Below, piece after piece: positions 25,422 through 35,066 of a stretch of 64,000 nucleotides of DNA. Location of the stretch: contig JAHZFJ010000021.1 in assembly GCA_019421365.1 (NCBI GenBank), positions 10,441 through 74,440 on the forward strand, given 5' to 3'. Position 1 is the first letter of the stretch, and every line of letters starts with the position of its first letter. The position numbers were made by a program, and so were the translations under genes. The notes under the pieces were generated by a model that was not told the DNA's origin, made no database searches, and saw only the letters and a program-made list of their open reading frames with translations. Origin of the DNA: Lachnospiraceae bacterium. Its GTDB lineage: Bacteria; Bacillota; Clostridia; Lachnospirales; Lachnospiraceae.

Positions 25422-27461
25422 ATGGATTATAGAGTAAAATTAAAAGATGAGAATGAATTAATGAAAGAAAGATTTGATTTAGCAGCTGAAAGAATTAGTC
25501 AAATCCCAAGTGAGAATACAGTGAAGGCACCATATCTTGATTATTTTCATAAAGTAGCGATGTATATTATGAAGATGAAAGATACGTTGTTATCAATAGA
25601 AGATGGTAGTTATGCGAATAAATCGCTTGAAGAACTACAGGCAATGAATCAAGATTTATATGAAGATATTCTTGAAGAAAATTATGAGACAAGTTATGCA
25701 AATCCAGAGTATGCATGTAAGATGTTAGGTGAGGATTATGGAAAGGTGCTAACTTGTTTGTATGCTAGATTACGTTCTTGCTTAGCAAGTGCGTTTGAAT
25801 ATCGTTTATTCGATATGACGATTAATATGGAGTTATTCATTGAAATCTACAATCTTTTTGAAGAGGAAGATGAAACAACTTACAAAGAAGTGAAATCAGC
25901 ATTGTACTATACAGCAACAGATTATAGTGAGGAAGTATGCTATTATCGTACAAGAGAGCTATTAGATCCAGAATTATCATTCTTAACTGATATTGTTATG
26001 GATTCTGATCTTACTGATTTACGTTATCTATATCAATACGGTGATCGTATTACAGAGAACGAAATCAAAACAGCAGAATATATGAATAAGTTAAGTCAAG
26101 AAAAGATTGATGCAATGGCATTCACATATACAGAAGGATATAGAATTGGATTCATCTGTGCAAACATTGACCTTTCGAAAAAAGGTATCGTTAACATTCG
26201 TTATGAGATTGGATTTGAACGTATGGTACGTGCAGCTATCAAACAATTTGAAAAGTTAGGATTAAAACCTACCATCAGAAGAAGTGGTGCTAACAAGTTC
26301 AATAAACAATTTGATTATGACCATCGCTATGATTATGCGTTATACTTTGATAAAGCGTATGTAGAGAAGAGGCTTGCTCATCTTAGAAAAGCATATGAAG
26401 CATTTAAAGAGCAAGCTTCCTTGTTTGCAGGACCAGCTGTAATCGAAACATTTGGCGAGAAACCATTCACGCCAGTAAGTAAAGTAGCTTGTAACAAATT
26501 AAGTGAAAAGCAACAAAAACTTGATGTTGAATTCAGCCGTGATTCTCGTTTGCTAATGAATGAATATATCAAAGGTGATGAAAGAAGCTTTACAATCATT
26601 GCATACCCAGTACCAGAAATTGGTGAGCAGTTTGAAGAAATCTTTGATGAAACTGTAAAGGTGAACACACTTGATTATAATCTATACAAAGAAATTCAAC
26701 AGAAGTTAATAGATACATTAGATCAAGGTGAATATGTTCATATCTTAGGTACAGGAGTAAATAAGACAGATCTTAAAGTGAGTTTACATGAAATCGCTGA
26801 TCCTACAAAGCAAACAGGTTTTGAAAACTGTCTAGCTGATGTTAATATTCCTGTAGGTGAGGTCTTCACATCACCAAAACTAGCTGGTACAAATGGTGTT
26901 TTACATGTAAGTGAAGTGTACTTGAATGATTACAAATACATTGATTTAGCATTAACTATAAGGGATGGTAAGATTACAGATTATACTTGTAAGAATTTTA
27001 AGGATGAAGAAGAGAATAAGAAATTCATCAAAGAAAATCTTTTATATAATCATGATACCTTACCAATGGGTGAGTTTGCAATTGGAACGAATACAACTGC
27101 CTATGTAATGGGAAGAAAGTATAACATTCAAGATAAATTACCGATTCTTATTGCTGAAAAGACAGGTCCTCACTTTGCTATGGGCGATACTTGTTTTAGT
27201 ATGAGTGAAGAGGTTATTACTCATAATCCTGATGGCAAAGAGATGATTGCTAAGGATAATGAATGCTCAATTTTACGTAAGACAGATATTACAAAAGCAT
27301 ATTTCAATTGTCATACTGATATAACAATTCCTTATGATGAATTAGGAGAGATCGCGGTATATAAAAAAGATGGTGAGAAGATAGTTTTAATCGAGAATGG
27401 AAGATTTGTTTTAGCAGGTACGGAAGAGCTAAACAAGCCTCTTGATGAAATGAACGACTAA
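25422..27461 (+). CDS. M29-like metallo-aminopeptidase with long N-terminal extension
   Basis: A 679-residue protein. The C-terminal half carries M29 landmarks: NIPVGEVFTSP, IGTNTTAYVMGRKY, LIAEKTGPHFAMGDTCF and CHTDITI, which supply the expected Glu, Glu, His and His/Asp metal ligands. Known M29 enzymes are about 410 residues with the GEVFT glutamate near 250. Here it is near 477, so about 230 extra helical residues lie in front. The protein lacks a signal peptide and is probably cytoplasmic. It has its own AGGAGAG site and a strong terminator. Confidence 0.82.
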   Translation: MDYRVKLKDENELMKERFDLAAERISQIPSENTVKAPYLDYFHKVAMYIMKMKDTLLSIEDGSYANKSLEELQAMNQDLYEDILEENYETSYANPEYACKMLGEDYGKVLTCLYARLRSCLASAFEYRLFDMTINMELFIEIYNLFEEEDETTYKEVKSALYYTATDYSEEVCYYRTRELLDPELSFLTDIVMDSDLTDLRYLYQYGDRITENEIKTAEYMNKLSQEKIDAMAFTYTEGYRIGFICANIDLSKKGIVNIRYEIGFERMVRAAIKQFEKLGLKPTIRRSGANKFNKQFDYDHRYDYALYFDKAYVEKRLAHLRKAYEAFKEQASLFAGPAVIETFGEKPFTPVSKVACNKLSEKQQKLDVEFSRDSRLLMNEYIKGDERSFTIIAYPVPEIGEQFEEIFDETVKVNTLDYNLYKEIQQKLIDTLDQGEYVHILGTGVNKTDLKVSLHEIADPTKQTGFENCLADVNIPVGEVFTSPKLAGTNGVLHVSEVYLNDYKYIDLALTIRDGKITDYTCKNFKDEEENKKFIKENLLYNHDTLPMGEFAIGTNTTAYVMGRKYNIQDKLPILIAEKTGPHFAMGDTCFSMSEEVITHNPDGKEMIAKDNECSILRKTDITKAYFNCHTDITIPYDELGEIAVYKKDGEKIVLIENGRFVLAGTEELNKPLDEMND

Positions 27462-27474
27462 CTCGAACTTGTAT

Positions 27475-27519
27475 AAAAAAGGGCCAACTTCATGTTGATG
27501 TGAAGTTGGCTCTTTTTTT
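27475..27519 (+). terminator. Terminator after the aminopeptidase gene
   Basis: AAAAAAGGGCCAACTTCA and TGAAGTTGGCTCTTTTTT form a strong stem with A and T runs on both sides, so it may also serve the convergent DUF624 gene. Confidence 0.92.
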
Positions 27520-27641
27520 ATGCAATTATAAGGGGAATATTAATTTTAAAAATATATTTATCTACAATTTCGACAAAATAGTAGATAATATGATAAGAAA
27601 ATAGTAGAATGTAATAAATAACATTTAAATTTTATACTCAA

Positions 27642-28316
27642 TTATTGAGAAATCTCATCCTCTGGCAAATCAATTTGGTCGATTATTGTACTTTCATCTG
27701 AATCATTTAAATCATTTTCATAGCATTTAAACACTTTAACAAATTGAAAAGAGTTTAGGTATGCAAAAAATGCAAAGCCAAATAGTACAAAGAACACTGC
27801 GGAGATTGGTAATAAGTAAAGCACAAGTACGATTAAAATATTAACTACAGTTATAATTAGTGTTTGTTTTAGATTCTGTAAAGAGATGAACATTGCATTC
27901 TTCATGGTTTGTTTTACCGTATTATTGAATCTGGCTAAGAGAGGGAATACATAAAATAGGGTAAAAATATATAAAAGTAACGCTACAGATATCAAAGCAC
28001 CGAGTATATTTCCAATTGTGGATTTCATGGTAAACCAAAAGGATACATTGAAAGTTAGTATAGCGCCGATTAAGAACATGATCAGCCATATAATTGTAGA
28101 TTGCTTGAAGTTCTCCTTGAATGAACGAAAGAAGCTTCTAGCTATATAGCTGTGTTCTTCCCTAGCTGTTTGCATGGTTACGTAGTATAGAGCAGTTGTA
28201 GAGGCTCCAATTGTAACAATTGGTATACAGCAGATTAACCATAAGAAGTTAAGTAAGATATATTCTGCTAAAGTATTCATGAATTGAAAAAAGGGGCTGT
28301 TTATGTTTAGTTTCAC
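27642..28316 (-). CDS. DUF624 (YesL-like) membrane protein
   Basis: About 224 residues starting at a GTG with GGGAGG correctly spaced upstream; the frame extends 13 codons further but without a ribosome site. The beginning NSPFFQFMNTLAEYILLNFLWLICCIPIVTIGAS is the DUF624 hallmark. Four or five membrane helices follow, and the end is acidic. YesL-like proteins occur almost always beside LplABC-type sugar importers and YesMN regulators in Firmicutes, as here; their role is unproven. Confidence 0.88.
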   Translation of the reverse strand: MKLNINSPFFQFMNTLAEYILLNFLWLICCIPIVTIGASTTALYYVTMQTAREEHSYIARSFFRSFKENFKQSTIIWLIMFLIGAILTFNVSFWFTMKSTIGNILGALISVALLLYIFTLFYVFPLLARFNNTVKQTMKNAMFISLQNLKQTLIITVVNILIVLVLYLLPISAVFFVLFGFAFFAYLNSFQFVKVFKCYENDLNDSDESTIIDQIDLPEDEISQ

Positions 28317-28731
28317 TTGTGTACCTCCCGTAAATGAGTTGTTGAAATCATACAATTAAGTATGAAATCATCATTTGTAATATCTATATAATAATCGAAA
28401 AAGTACAATAAAACAACTAGTATATACAGCTAAATTATACAGTAAAAATTAGAGGGATGGATTATAATACATCTAATTTGTCTTGTATATTATGCACAAG
28501 AGAAATTCAGGGATCCTTGAAAAACCAATGTTTATAGCAATATTAAACGAATAATCACTTGATCTAACTTATCTCTATTAGCAAATGTGATGTAAAATTT
28601 AGAAGTCTAATTTTTAATATAGTGCATCTTGAATTGTGATGGTATCAAGTTGCACAATTAAATGATAGAATCTAGTCACAAGTTAATCATAATTACCGAT
28701 GTGATTTACACATTTACAGGGAGGCATGGAC
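28317..28731. promoter_or_regulatory. Divergent control region (DUF624 / sugar importer)
   Basis: An AT-rich gap without a gene. It presumably holds the promoters for both directions and binding sites for the YesN-type regulator, but I could not identify a convincing -35/-10 pair or operator. Confidence 0.35.
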
Positions 28732-29688
28732 ATGGGAAATTTAGGGAAGTCCAGTACAGCAGTAGCAGTAGGGCAAAAGAAAAAAGCAACAATACCAATG
28801 GGAGTAAAGCTATTCCTTTTAGTATTACCGTTCTTAGTACTAGTATTTTTATTTTCATATTATCCGCTTAATGGTTGGAGATATGCATTTTATGATTACA
28901 GAGCGCCACTAGATTTATCACAATGTGAATTCGTTGGATTAAAATGGTTTAAGTTCTTGTTCCAAAATCCGACACAGGTAACTCAATTGCTTAAGGTATT
29001 AAGAAATACATTTGCTATGAGTGCACTTACAATCTTAACTTCATTCTTACCAGTTTTATTTGCTATTTTCTTGAATGAAATTAAATGTAAATGGTTCAAA
29101 ACTCTAGTACAAACATTAACAACCTTACCTAACTTCATCAGCTGGGTTTTAGTTTATTCAGTAGCATTTGCTTTATTTTCAGATACAGGTATGGTTAATA
29201 CAGTACTTCAAAACATTGGAATTACAACAGATGTAGTAAAATTCCTTGATAGTGATGCACACACTTGGTTATGGATGCTTGCATGGTCAACATGGAAAGG
29301 CTTAGGCTGGGGATCAATAATGTATCTTGCGGGAATCGCTGGAACGGACCAAGAATTATATGAAGCAGCAAGAGTAGATGGTGCGGGAAGATTTAAATTG
29401 ATGAGACATATTACATTGCCAGCATTAATGCCAACATTCTTCGTATTATTAATGATGTCAGTAGCAAACTTCCTTACAAACGGTTTGGATCAATACTTTG
29501 TATTCAGTAACTCATTTAATATGGAACATATTCAAGTGCTAGATTTATATGTATACAAGTTAGGTATGAGTTCTAACTCAATTCCATTAGCAACAGCAGT
29601 TGGCATGCTTAAGAGTTTAATTAGTGTTGTACTATTCTGCGTAGTAAACTTTGTATCTAAGAAAACTCGTGGCGAGTCAATTATGTAG
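28732..29688 (+). CDS. Sugar ABC transporter permease, LplB/UgpA type
   Basis: About 318 residues, start chosen at the second ATG because AGGGAGG ends seven bases before it and only one base before the first ATG (28726). Six membrane helices and the EAA loop (YEAARVDGAGRFKLMRHITLPALMP) are visible. It forms the channel of a complex-carbohydrate importer with the permease and lipoprotein downstream. No ATPase gene is nearby, so a shared MsmX-like ATPase is likely. Confidence 0.93.
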   Translation: MGNLGKSSTAVAVGQKKKATIPMGVKLFLLVLPFLVLVFLFSYYPLNGWRYAFYDYRAPLDLSQCEFVGLKWFKFLFQNPTQVTQLLKVLRNTFAMSALTILTSFLPVLFAIFLNEIKCKWFKTLVQTLTTLPNFISWVLVYSVAFALFSDTGMVNTVLQNIGITTDVVKFLDSDAHTWLWMLAWSTWKGLGWGSIMYLAGIAGTDQELYEAARVDGAGRFKLMRHITLPALMPTFFVLLMMSVANFLTNGLDQYFVFSNSFNMEHIQVLDLYVYKLGMSSNSIPLATAVGMLKSLISVVLFCVVNFVSKKTRGESIM

Positions 29689-29706
29689 TGAAAGGAGAGA
29701 GCAATC

Positions 29707-30633
29707 ATGTCAACAAAGAAAGAAATGAAAAAAAGAAAGAAATTAACTAAGGGTGATGTAACGTTTCATATTATAAACTATGCAGTATTCCTTATATTCA
29801 CTATAATTTGCGCGTATCCTTTCTATTATCTAATTATTAATACAATTAGTTCGAATGATTTATCTGCGAATGGATTTATTAACTTTTTACCACAACAGAT
29901 CCATTTTGAAAACTATGTACAAGTACTTAAATTAAGAGGTCTTTCATCAGCAGTACTCGTATCAGTCGGTAGAGTAGTAATTGGTACAGCAGCAACCGTT
30001 TTAGCATCCGCATTCTTAGGTTTTATGTTTACGCAAGATAAGATGTGGGGAAGAAAATTCTGGTATAGATTTATTGTTATTACAATGTATTTTAATGCAG
30101 GTTTGATTCCAATGTACTTAACAATGCAAAACTTACATTTAACTAATTCATTTTGGGTTTATGTTATTCCGGGTATCGTTCAACCATTTAATATTATTCT
30201 TGTTAAAACATATGTTGAATCCATACCAAAGTCATTGCAAGAAGCAGCAGAGATTGATGGAGCAGGTATCTTAAAGATATTCAGAAGAGTAATCTTGCCT
30301 ACTTCAACTCCAATTTTAGCAACCGTAGCGATTTTCTCAGCAGTTGGTCATTGGAATTCATTCCAAGATACCTTAATGTATATTACTGATCAAAGCTTAT
30401 GGACGTTACAATATCTATTATATTCTTATATAAATCAAGCAAGTTCACTTGCAACATTAATTAAGAATAGTTTAGGTTCAACACAGAATATGATGGCACT
30501 TGCAACGCAACAAACATCAACTTCTGTACGTATGACGGTTTCAGTAATTGTAGTTTTACCAATCTTATGTATTTATCCTATGTTCCAAAAGTACTTTGTA
30601 AAGGGTATTATGATTGGATCAGTTAAAGGTTAA
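29707..30633 (+). CDS. Sugar ABC transporter permease, LplC/YtcP type
   Basis: A 308-residue partner permease with a Lys-rich N-terminus, six membrane helices and the EAA loop LQEAAEIDGAGILKIFRRVILP. It ends with PMFQKYFVKGIMIGSVKG, the typical C-terminus of this subfamily. It lies 18 bases after the first permease, with an AAAGGAGAG site. Confidence 0.94.
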   Translation: MSTKKEMKKRKKLTKGDVTFHIINYAVFLIFTIICAYPFYYLIINTISSNDLSANGFINFLPQQIHFENYVQVLKLRGLSSAVLVSVGRVVIGTAATVLASAFLGFMFTQDKMWGRKFWYRFIVITMYFNAGLIPMYLTMQNLHLTNSFWVYVIPGIVQPFNIILVKTYVESIPKSLQEAAEIDGAGILKIFRRVILPTSTPILATVAIFSAVGHWNSFQDTLMYITDQSLWTLQYLLYSYINQASSLATLIKNSLGSTQNMMALATQQTSTSVRMTVSVIVVLPILCIYPMFQKYFVKGIMIGSVKG

Positions 30634-30773
30634 GGGGTAACAACAGCATTCATGGATATGTGCAATGATTGTTATTCTAATGATAGAAGTATATATTAGA
30701 GCGACGATCATGCACTAACCTTGAATATATATTGTCTGAAACACAGACAGTCAACAAAAAGGAGGATATAGGT

Positions 30774-32591
30774 ATGAAGAAAAAGGTAGCAAGAGTCGTA
30801 TCACTTGCTTTAGTTGTGGCAATGCTTGGTACAACAATGGTAGGTTGTGGTAAGAAAGACAACAAAAACAATAATACAACAACTACAACAGATGATGCAA
30901 ACGGAACAACTGACAGCACAGGGGATAGTGCTAGTACAGATTCCACTGCAGACACAGAAAAGAAATATGACAAATTCCTAACAGTTGATGTATTCGCTAC
31001 ACAAGCAAACTATCAAGGTATACAATCTGGTTGGTTCGCAGAAGTAGTTAAGGACAAATTCAACATGGAACTTAATATCATTGCTCCAAACGTTGCAGGT
31101 GGTGGAGATACATTATTCCAAACACGTTCAGCAGCTGGTAACTTAGGTGATCTTGTATTAATCGGATCTGAAAATGGTAGATTAGCTGATACTGCTGAAG
31201 CAGGTCTGTTAGTAGATATGACAGATATGGTAGCTAATACAAAATATGTATCACAATTCACTGGCGCTATTGACGTTGCAAAGGGTCTTTCAAATGATGG
31301 TAAATTATACGGAATTCCTTCAGCAGTTTCATCTCAACCAGCGACTAACCCATCAGAGGGACTTGATTTAACTTTCGGAACATATCTTCGTTGGGATTAT
31401 TACAAAGAATTAGGGTATCCAGAAGTTGGTACACTTGAAGATTTATTACCAATCTTAAAACAAATGCAAGATGCTCACCCAACTTCAGATTCAGGAAAGC
31501 AAACATATGCAATTTCTCTATTCAAAGATTGGGACGGTAACATGATGTGTATGGGTAAACAACCAGCAACAATCTACGGATTCGATGAACTTGGTTTTGT
31601 TTTCTCTAAAGCAGATGGTTCAGAAGATCAAAGTATTATTGATGATGATTCAGAATATATCAGAGTATTAAAATGGTACTTTGATGCAAATCAAATGGGA
31701 TTAGTAGATCCTGAATCAACAACTCAAAACTATGATACAATGTATGCAAAATATCAAGATGGAGCTGTTTTATATTCTCCATGGCCATGGTTAGGTCAAG
31801 CAGCTTATAACACAGTAGAACATAAAGAAGCAGGCAATGGCTTCATGTTCGTACCGGTTCAAGATGAAACAATATTCTCATATGGTGCTACACCAAACGG
31901 TTTAGCTAAATATGTTATAGGTATTGGTTCTAAAGCACAAGATCCACAAAGAATGATGGACTTTATTGACTGGTTATATTCACCAGAAGGTGTTATGTAT
32001 TCATGTGCTCAAACTGCAAGTTCTTGTGGTCCAGAAGGTTTAACTTGGGAAATGGTAGATGGTAGACCTGAATTAACTGATTTCGGTAAAGAAGCTTTAT
32101 TAAATGGCGATGCTACAGTTCCAGATGAATGGGGTGGTGGTTCTTGGAAAGATGGTGTTTCACAACTTAACTTCCAAACTGTAACTGCTACAGATGTAAA
32201 TCCAGAAACAGGTTTCCCTTACAACTATACATTATGGGAATCAGTAATTGAGTTAAATTCAACTCCACTTGATAAAGATTGGCAAGAACAAAACGATGCA
32301 TTATCAACTGTTGAGTATTTACAGAAAAATAATCAAATCCTTGTAGCTCCTGGTACTGACTTTGTTAGTCCACAAGAATCTTCAGAAATCACTACTTTAC
32401 GTAGCCAATGTAAAGCAATCATCATTGAGAATTCATGGAAGATGGTATTCGCTAAAGATGAAGCTGAATTCTATAGCTTATTAAAGAATATGCAAGATAC
32501 AGTAAAAGGTCTTGGATACGATGACGTATTAGCTTTTGACCTTGATTGTGCTAAGCAACTTAACGAAATGCGTGACGCTGCTAGACAATAA
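30774..32591 (+). CDS. Extracellular solute-binding lipoprotein of the sugar importer (LplA type)
   Basis: About 605 residues, starting at the ATG eight bases after AAAGGAGG. The signal peptide MKKKVARVVSLALVVAMLGT ends in a lipobox with Cys25 (MVGC). An Asn/Thr/Asp-rich spacer follows, then a large family 1-type binding domain (LYGIPSAVSS, MQDAHPTSDSGKQTYAISL, WLYSPEGVMYS). It delivers oligosaccharides to the two permeases; the neighbouring GH29 and GH3 enzymes hint at fucose- or glucose-containing oligosaccharides, which is only inference. Confidence 0.93.
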   Translation: MKKKVARVVSLALVVAMLGTTMVGCGKKDNKNNNTTTTTDDANGTTDSTGDSASTDSTADTEKKYDKFLTVDVFATQANYQGIQSGWFAEVVKDKFNMELNIIAPNVAGGGDTLFQTRSAAGNLGDLVLIGSENGRLADTAEAGLLVDMTDMVANTKYVSQFTGAIDVAKGLSNDGKLYGIPSAVSSQPATNPSEGLDLTFGTYLRWDYYKELGYPEVGTLEDLLPILKQMQDAHPTSDSGKQTYAISLFKDWDGNMMCMGKQPATIYGFDELGFVFSKADGSEDQSIIDDDSEYIRVLKWYFDANQMGLVDPESTTQNYDTMYAKYQDGAVLYSPWPWLGQAAYNTVEHKEAGNGFMFVPVQDETIFSYGATPNGLAKYVIGIGSKAQDPQRMMDFIDWLYSPEGVMYSCAQTASSCGPEGLTWEMVDGRPELTDFGKEALLNGDATVPDEWGGGSWKDGVSQLNFQTVTATDVNPETGFPYNYTLWESVIELNSTPLDKDWQEQNDALSTVEYLQKNNQILVAPGTDFVSPQESSEITTLRSQCKAIIIENSWKMVFAKDEAEFYSLLKNMQDTVKGLGYDDVLAFDLDCAKQLNEMRDAARQ

Positions 32592-32635
32592 TAAGAGTAT
32601 AAGATTGTTAGATGATTTAATCTTTTAAATTAGAT

Positions 32636-32712
32636 TTCCTAGATGATTGATTCACACTTTGAAATAGCATATGTTATTTTTGTTAGTGTTGAATGAATCA
32701 TCTAGGATTTTT
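32636..32712 (+). terminator. Terminator of the sugar importer operon
   Basis: TCCTAGATGATTGATTCA and TGAATCATCTAGGA pair over a long stem with one bulge, extended by CACT/AGTG, and ATTTTTC follows. Confidence 0.85.
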
Positions 32713-32833
32713 CTTTGTGAATATTTGTTATATTTTATCTGATTTAGTTGAATTTTATATAAAACTGTTATAAAGTATATATATTAGAACATAAGTTTAT
32801 ATAACATATTGAAGTAATAGGAGGGGATACATA

Positions 32834-35032
32834 ATGGGTAGGTTTGCGAAGAAAAAAACGAATAACATTGCGAGTAAAGAATTACAATTGGTTGAATTGC
32901 AAAATGCAACGAAAAAAGTAATAGAAGATACGAAACAAGCAAGGAAGAAAGCAAAAAAAGAAGCGAAAAAAGAGGCAGAACGATTAAGAAAAGAAGCAAA
33001 AGATTTGAAAAGGAAATCAAGTATTGGGAGCAAGTTAATAGTTGGATTTTTAGTTCCAGTATTGTTTGTAATTGCCCTTGGTGTTATTTCATATAATAAA
33101 GCATCAGATGGTATTATTTCTAATTATGAAAAAGCCAGTAAGCAGACGTTAGACTTAACGACGCAATATATAGAGTTTGGATTGAATTCTATTGAGTCAA
33201 CCGCAATTCAATTTGAATTTGAAGATACTACTACTAAGTATTTTTTGAATTATGTTGGATCAGATAAAGCTGAACTACAAAGTGTTTATACTACATTATT
33301 TAATCAGATGCATTCAAAGAAGGTATCCGATGAATTTATTCAAGATATACATATAGTCTCTGATGAAGTAACTCCTATTTCATCATCAGGTATAAAGGCT
33401 ACAGACAGTTATAGTAATCTATTGAACTCAGAAGAAGGAATACAGATGATGGAATCAACTCAAAAGAGTGGGTGGTTTGGATTCTGTGATGGAGTTGATA
33501 CTACTTTCAAGGTTAATCAAGATAACTATGCGATGCGATTCATGCGTAAGTTCGCAACTGCGAATGCTGCAATCGTAATTGATGTAAAGACATCGACAAT
33601 TGATAGTATTTTAGAGAATCTGGATTTTGGGGAGGATTCTTATGTTGCACTGGTTACAGGAGATGGAAGAGAGATTCATCTAGATGATTCGATTACTGAG
33701 CCTATATTCGTAGAGGAAAAGTTTTATACTGATAAGCTTGAATCAGCAGAGGTGTCTGGAAGTGAATATGTAACATACCATGGTGAAGAGTATATGTATA
33801 TGTATTCTAAAGTCGGAGAAACTGGAGCAAGTATTTGTGCGTTAATGCCAAAGCATGTAATTACAGCGCAAGCTGAGGGGATTAAGGATATTACAGTTAT
33901 TATTGTAGTTATCTCTTGTATTGTTGCGTTGAGTCTTGGTTTACTTATTACATTAGGTATTAGTAAAGAAATTGCTCATATTATAAAGAATCTTAAATTA
34001 GTTGCATCGGGTGATCTTACTGTTAAGTTCCATACAAGACGTAAAGATGAATTCTTGATACTTGCAAAGAATATTCAAGAGATGACAGATAGTATGAAAG
34101 GATTAATCAATAAGACAAAAGATCTAAGTAATACGGTTTCAGACTCATCAATGCAAGTAACGTCTTCTGCAAATACATTCACGGAAGCAACAAGAGAAAT
34201 ATCTGCTGCTATCGATGAAATTGAACAAGGTGTTAATCAACAAGCAAATGATTCAGAGAATTGTCTTCAACAGATGGATAAATTATCGCAGAAGATTGAG
34301 AATGTTAGTCAGAATACACTTGAGATGGAATCAATTGCAAAAGATACGAAGATTGCAGTTGTATCAGGTGCAGATAAGATGAAAGAACTTGAAGTCAAGA
34401 CAGATACCACCAATACTGTTATTAATCAAGTTGTAGAAGAGATTGCTACATTAGAGACAAAATCAATTGCAATCGGTAATATCGTATCAGTAATTAATGA
34501 CATTGCAGAGCAGACAAATCTATTATCATTGAATGCTTCAATTGAAGCAGCTAGGGCCGGAGATGCGGGACGAGGATTTGCAGTTGTTGCTGATGAGATT
34601 CGAAAGTTGGCAGATCAATCTGCAAAATCAGTCGCGCAGATTCATAATATTATCAGTGAGATTCAAAACAGTGTTCAGACAACAGTACAACATGTACGTG
34701 CTGCTGGTGAAGGTATGAAACAACAGAAGGTTGCGGTTGATGATACAGAGAAAACATTTGAGGATATCAATCATCGTGTAGAACAATTAGTTGATAATAT
34801 TAAGACAATTACATCAAGTATAGATGAGATTGAGGGAGCAAGAGTTAGTACATTACTTGCAATTGAGAGTATCTCAGCGGTTTCTGAGGAGAATGCAGCG
34901 GCATCGACTGCAGTTAATGAAACTTCTAAGGAACAATTAAAACAAGTAGAGATGCTTGGACAAGCAGCACAGGCTCTTGATGGCAATGCAAAAGAGTTGG
35001 TAGATGCAGTGCAACAATTTAGAATTGACTAA
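32834..35032 (+). CDS. Methyl-accepting chemotaxis protein with polybasic N-terminal coiled coil
   Basis: A 732-residue transmembrane chemoreceptor. Before the first membrane helix (about residues 65-85) it has a Lys/Ala/Glu-rich cytoplasmic segment of some 45 residues (KQARKKAKKEAKKEAERLRK). The extracytoplasmic sensor domain spans about 86-350 and looks like a Cache domain. The second membrane helix is at about 352-377, HAMP about 377-430, and the signalling domain to the end with the tip NLLSLNASIEAARAGDAGRG. AGGAGGGG precedes the ATG. Lying between a sugar importer and fucosidase gene, it may sense sugars. Confidence 0.93.
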   Translation: MGRFAKKKTNNIASKELQLVELQNATKKVIEDTKQARKKAKKEAKKEAERLRKEAKDLKRKSSIGSKLIVGFLVPVLFVIALGVISYNKASDGIISNYEKASKQTLDLTTQYIEFGLNSIESTAIQFEFEDTTTKYFLNYVGSDKAELQSVYTTLFNQMHSKKVSDEFIQDIHIVSDEVTPISSSGIKATDSYSNLLNSEEGIQMMESTQKSGWFGFCDGVDTTFKVNQDNYAMRFMRKFATANAAIVIDVKTSTIDSILENLDFGEDSYVALVTGDGREIHLDDSITEPIFVEEKFYTDKLESAEVSGSEYVTYHGEEYMYMYSKVGETGASICALMPKHVITAQAEGIKDITVIIVVISCIVALSLGLLITLGISKEIAHIIKNLKLVASGDLTVKFHTRRKDEFLILAKNIQEMTDSMKGLINKTKDLSNTVSDSSMQVTSSANTFTEATREISAAIDEIEQGVNQQANDSENCLQQMDKLSQKIENVSQNTLEMESIAKDTKIAVVSGADKMKELEVKTDTTNTVINQVVEEIATLETKSIAIGNIVSVINDIAEQTNLLSLNASIEAARAGDAGRGFAVVADEIRKLADQSAKSVAQIHNIISEIQNSVQTTVQHVRAAGEGMKQQKVAVDDTEKTFEDINHRVEQLVDNIKTITSSIDEIEGARVSTLLAIESISAVSEENAAASTAVNETSKEQLKQVEMLGQAAQALDGNAKELVDAVQQFRID

Positions 35033-35066
35033 GGTTTAGTAGTATGAAAGGAGTTTACTTGCTATT

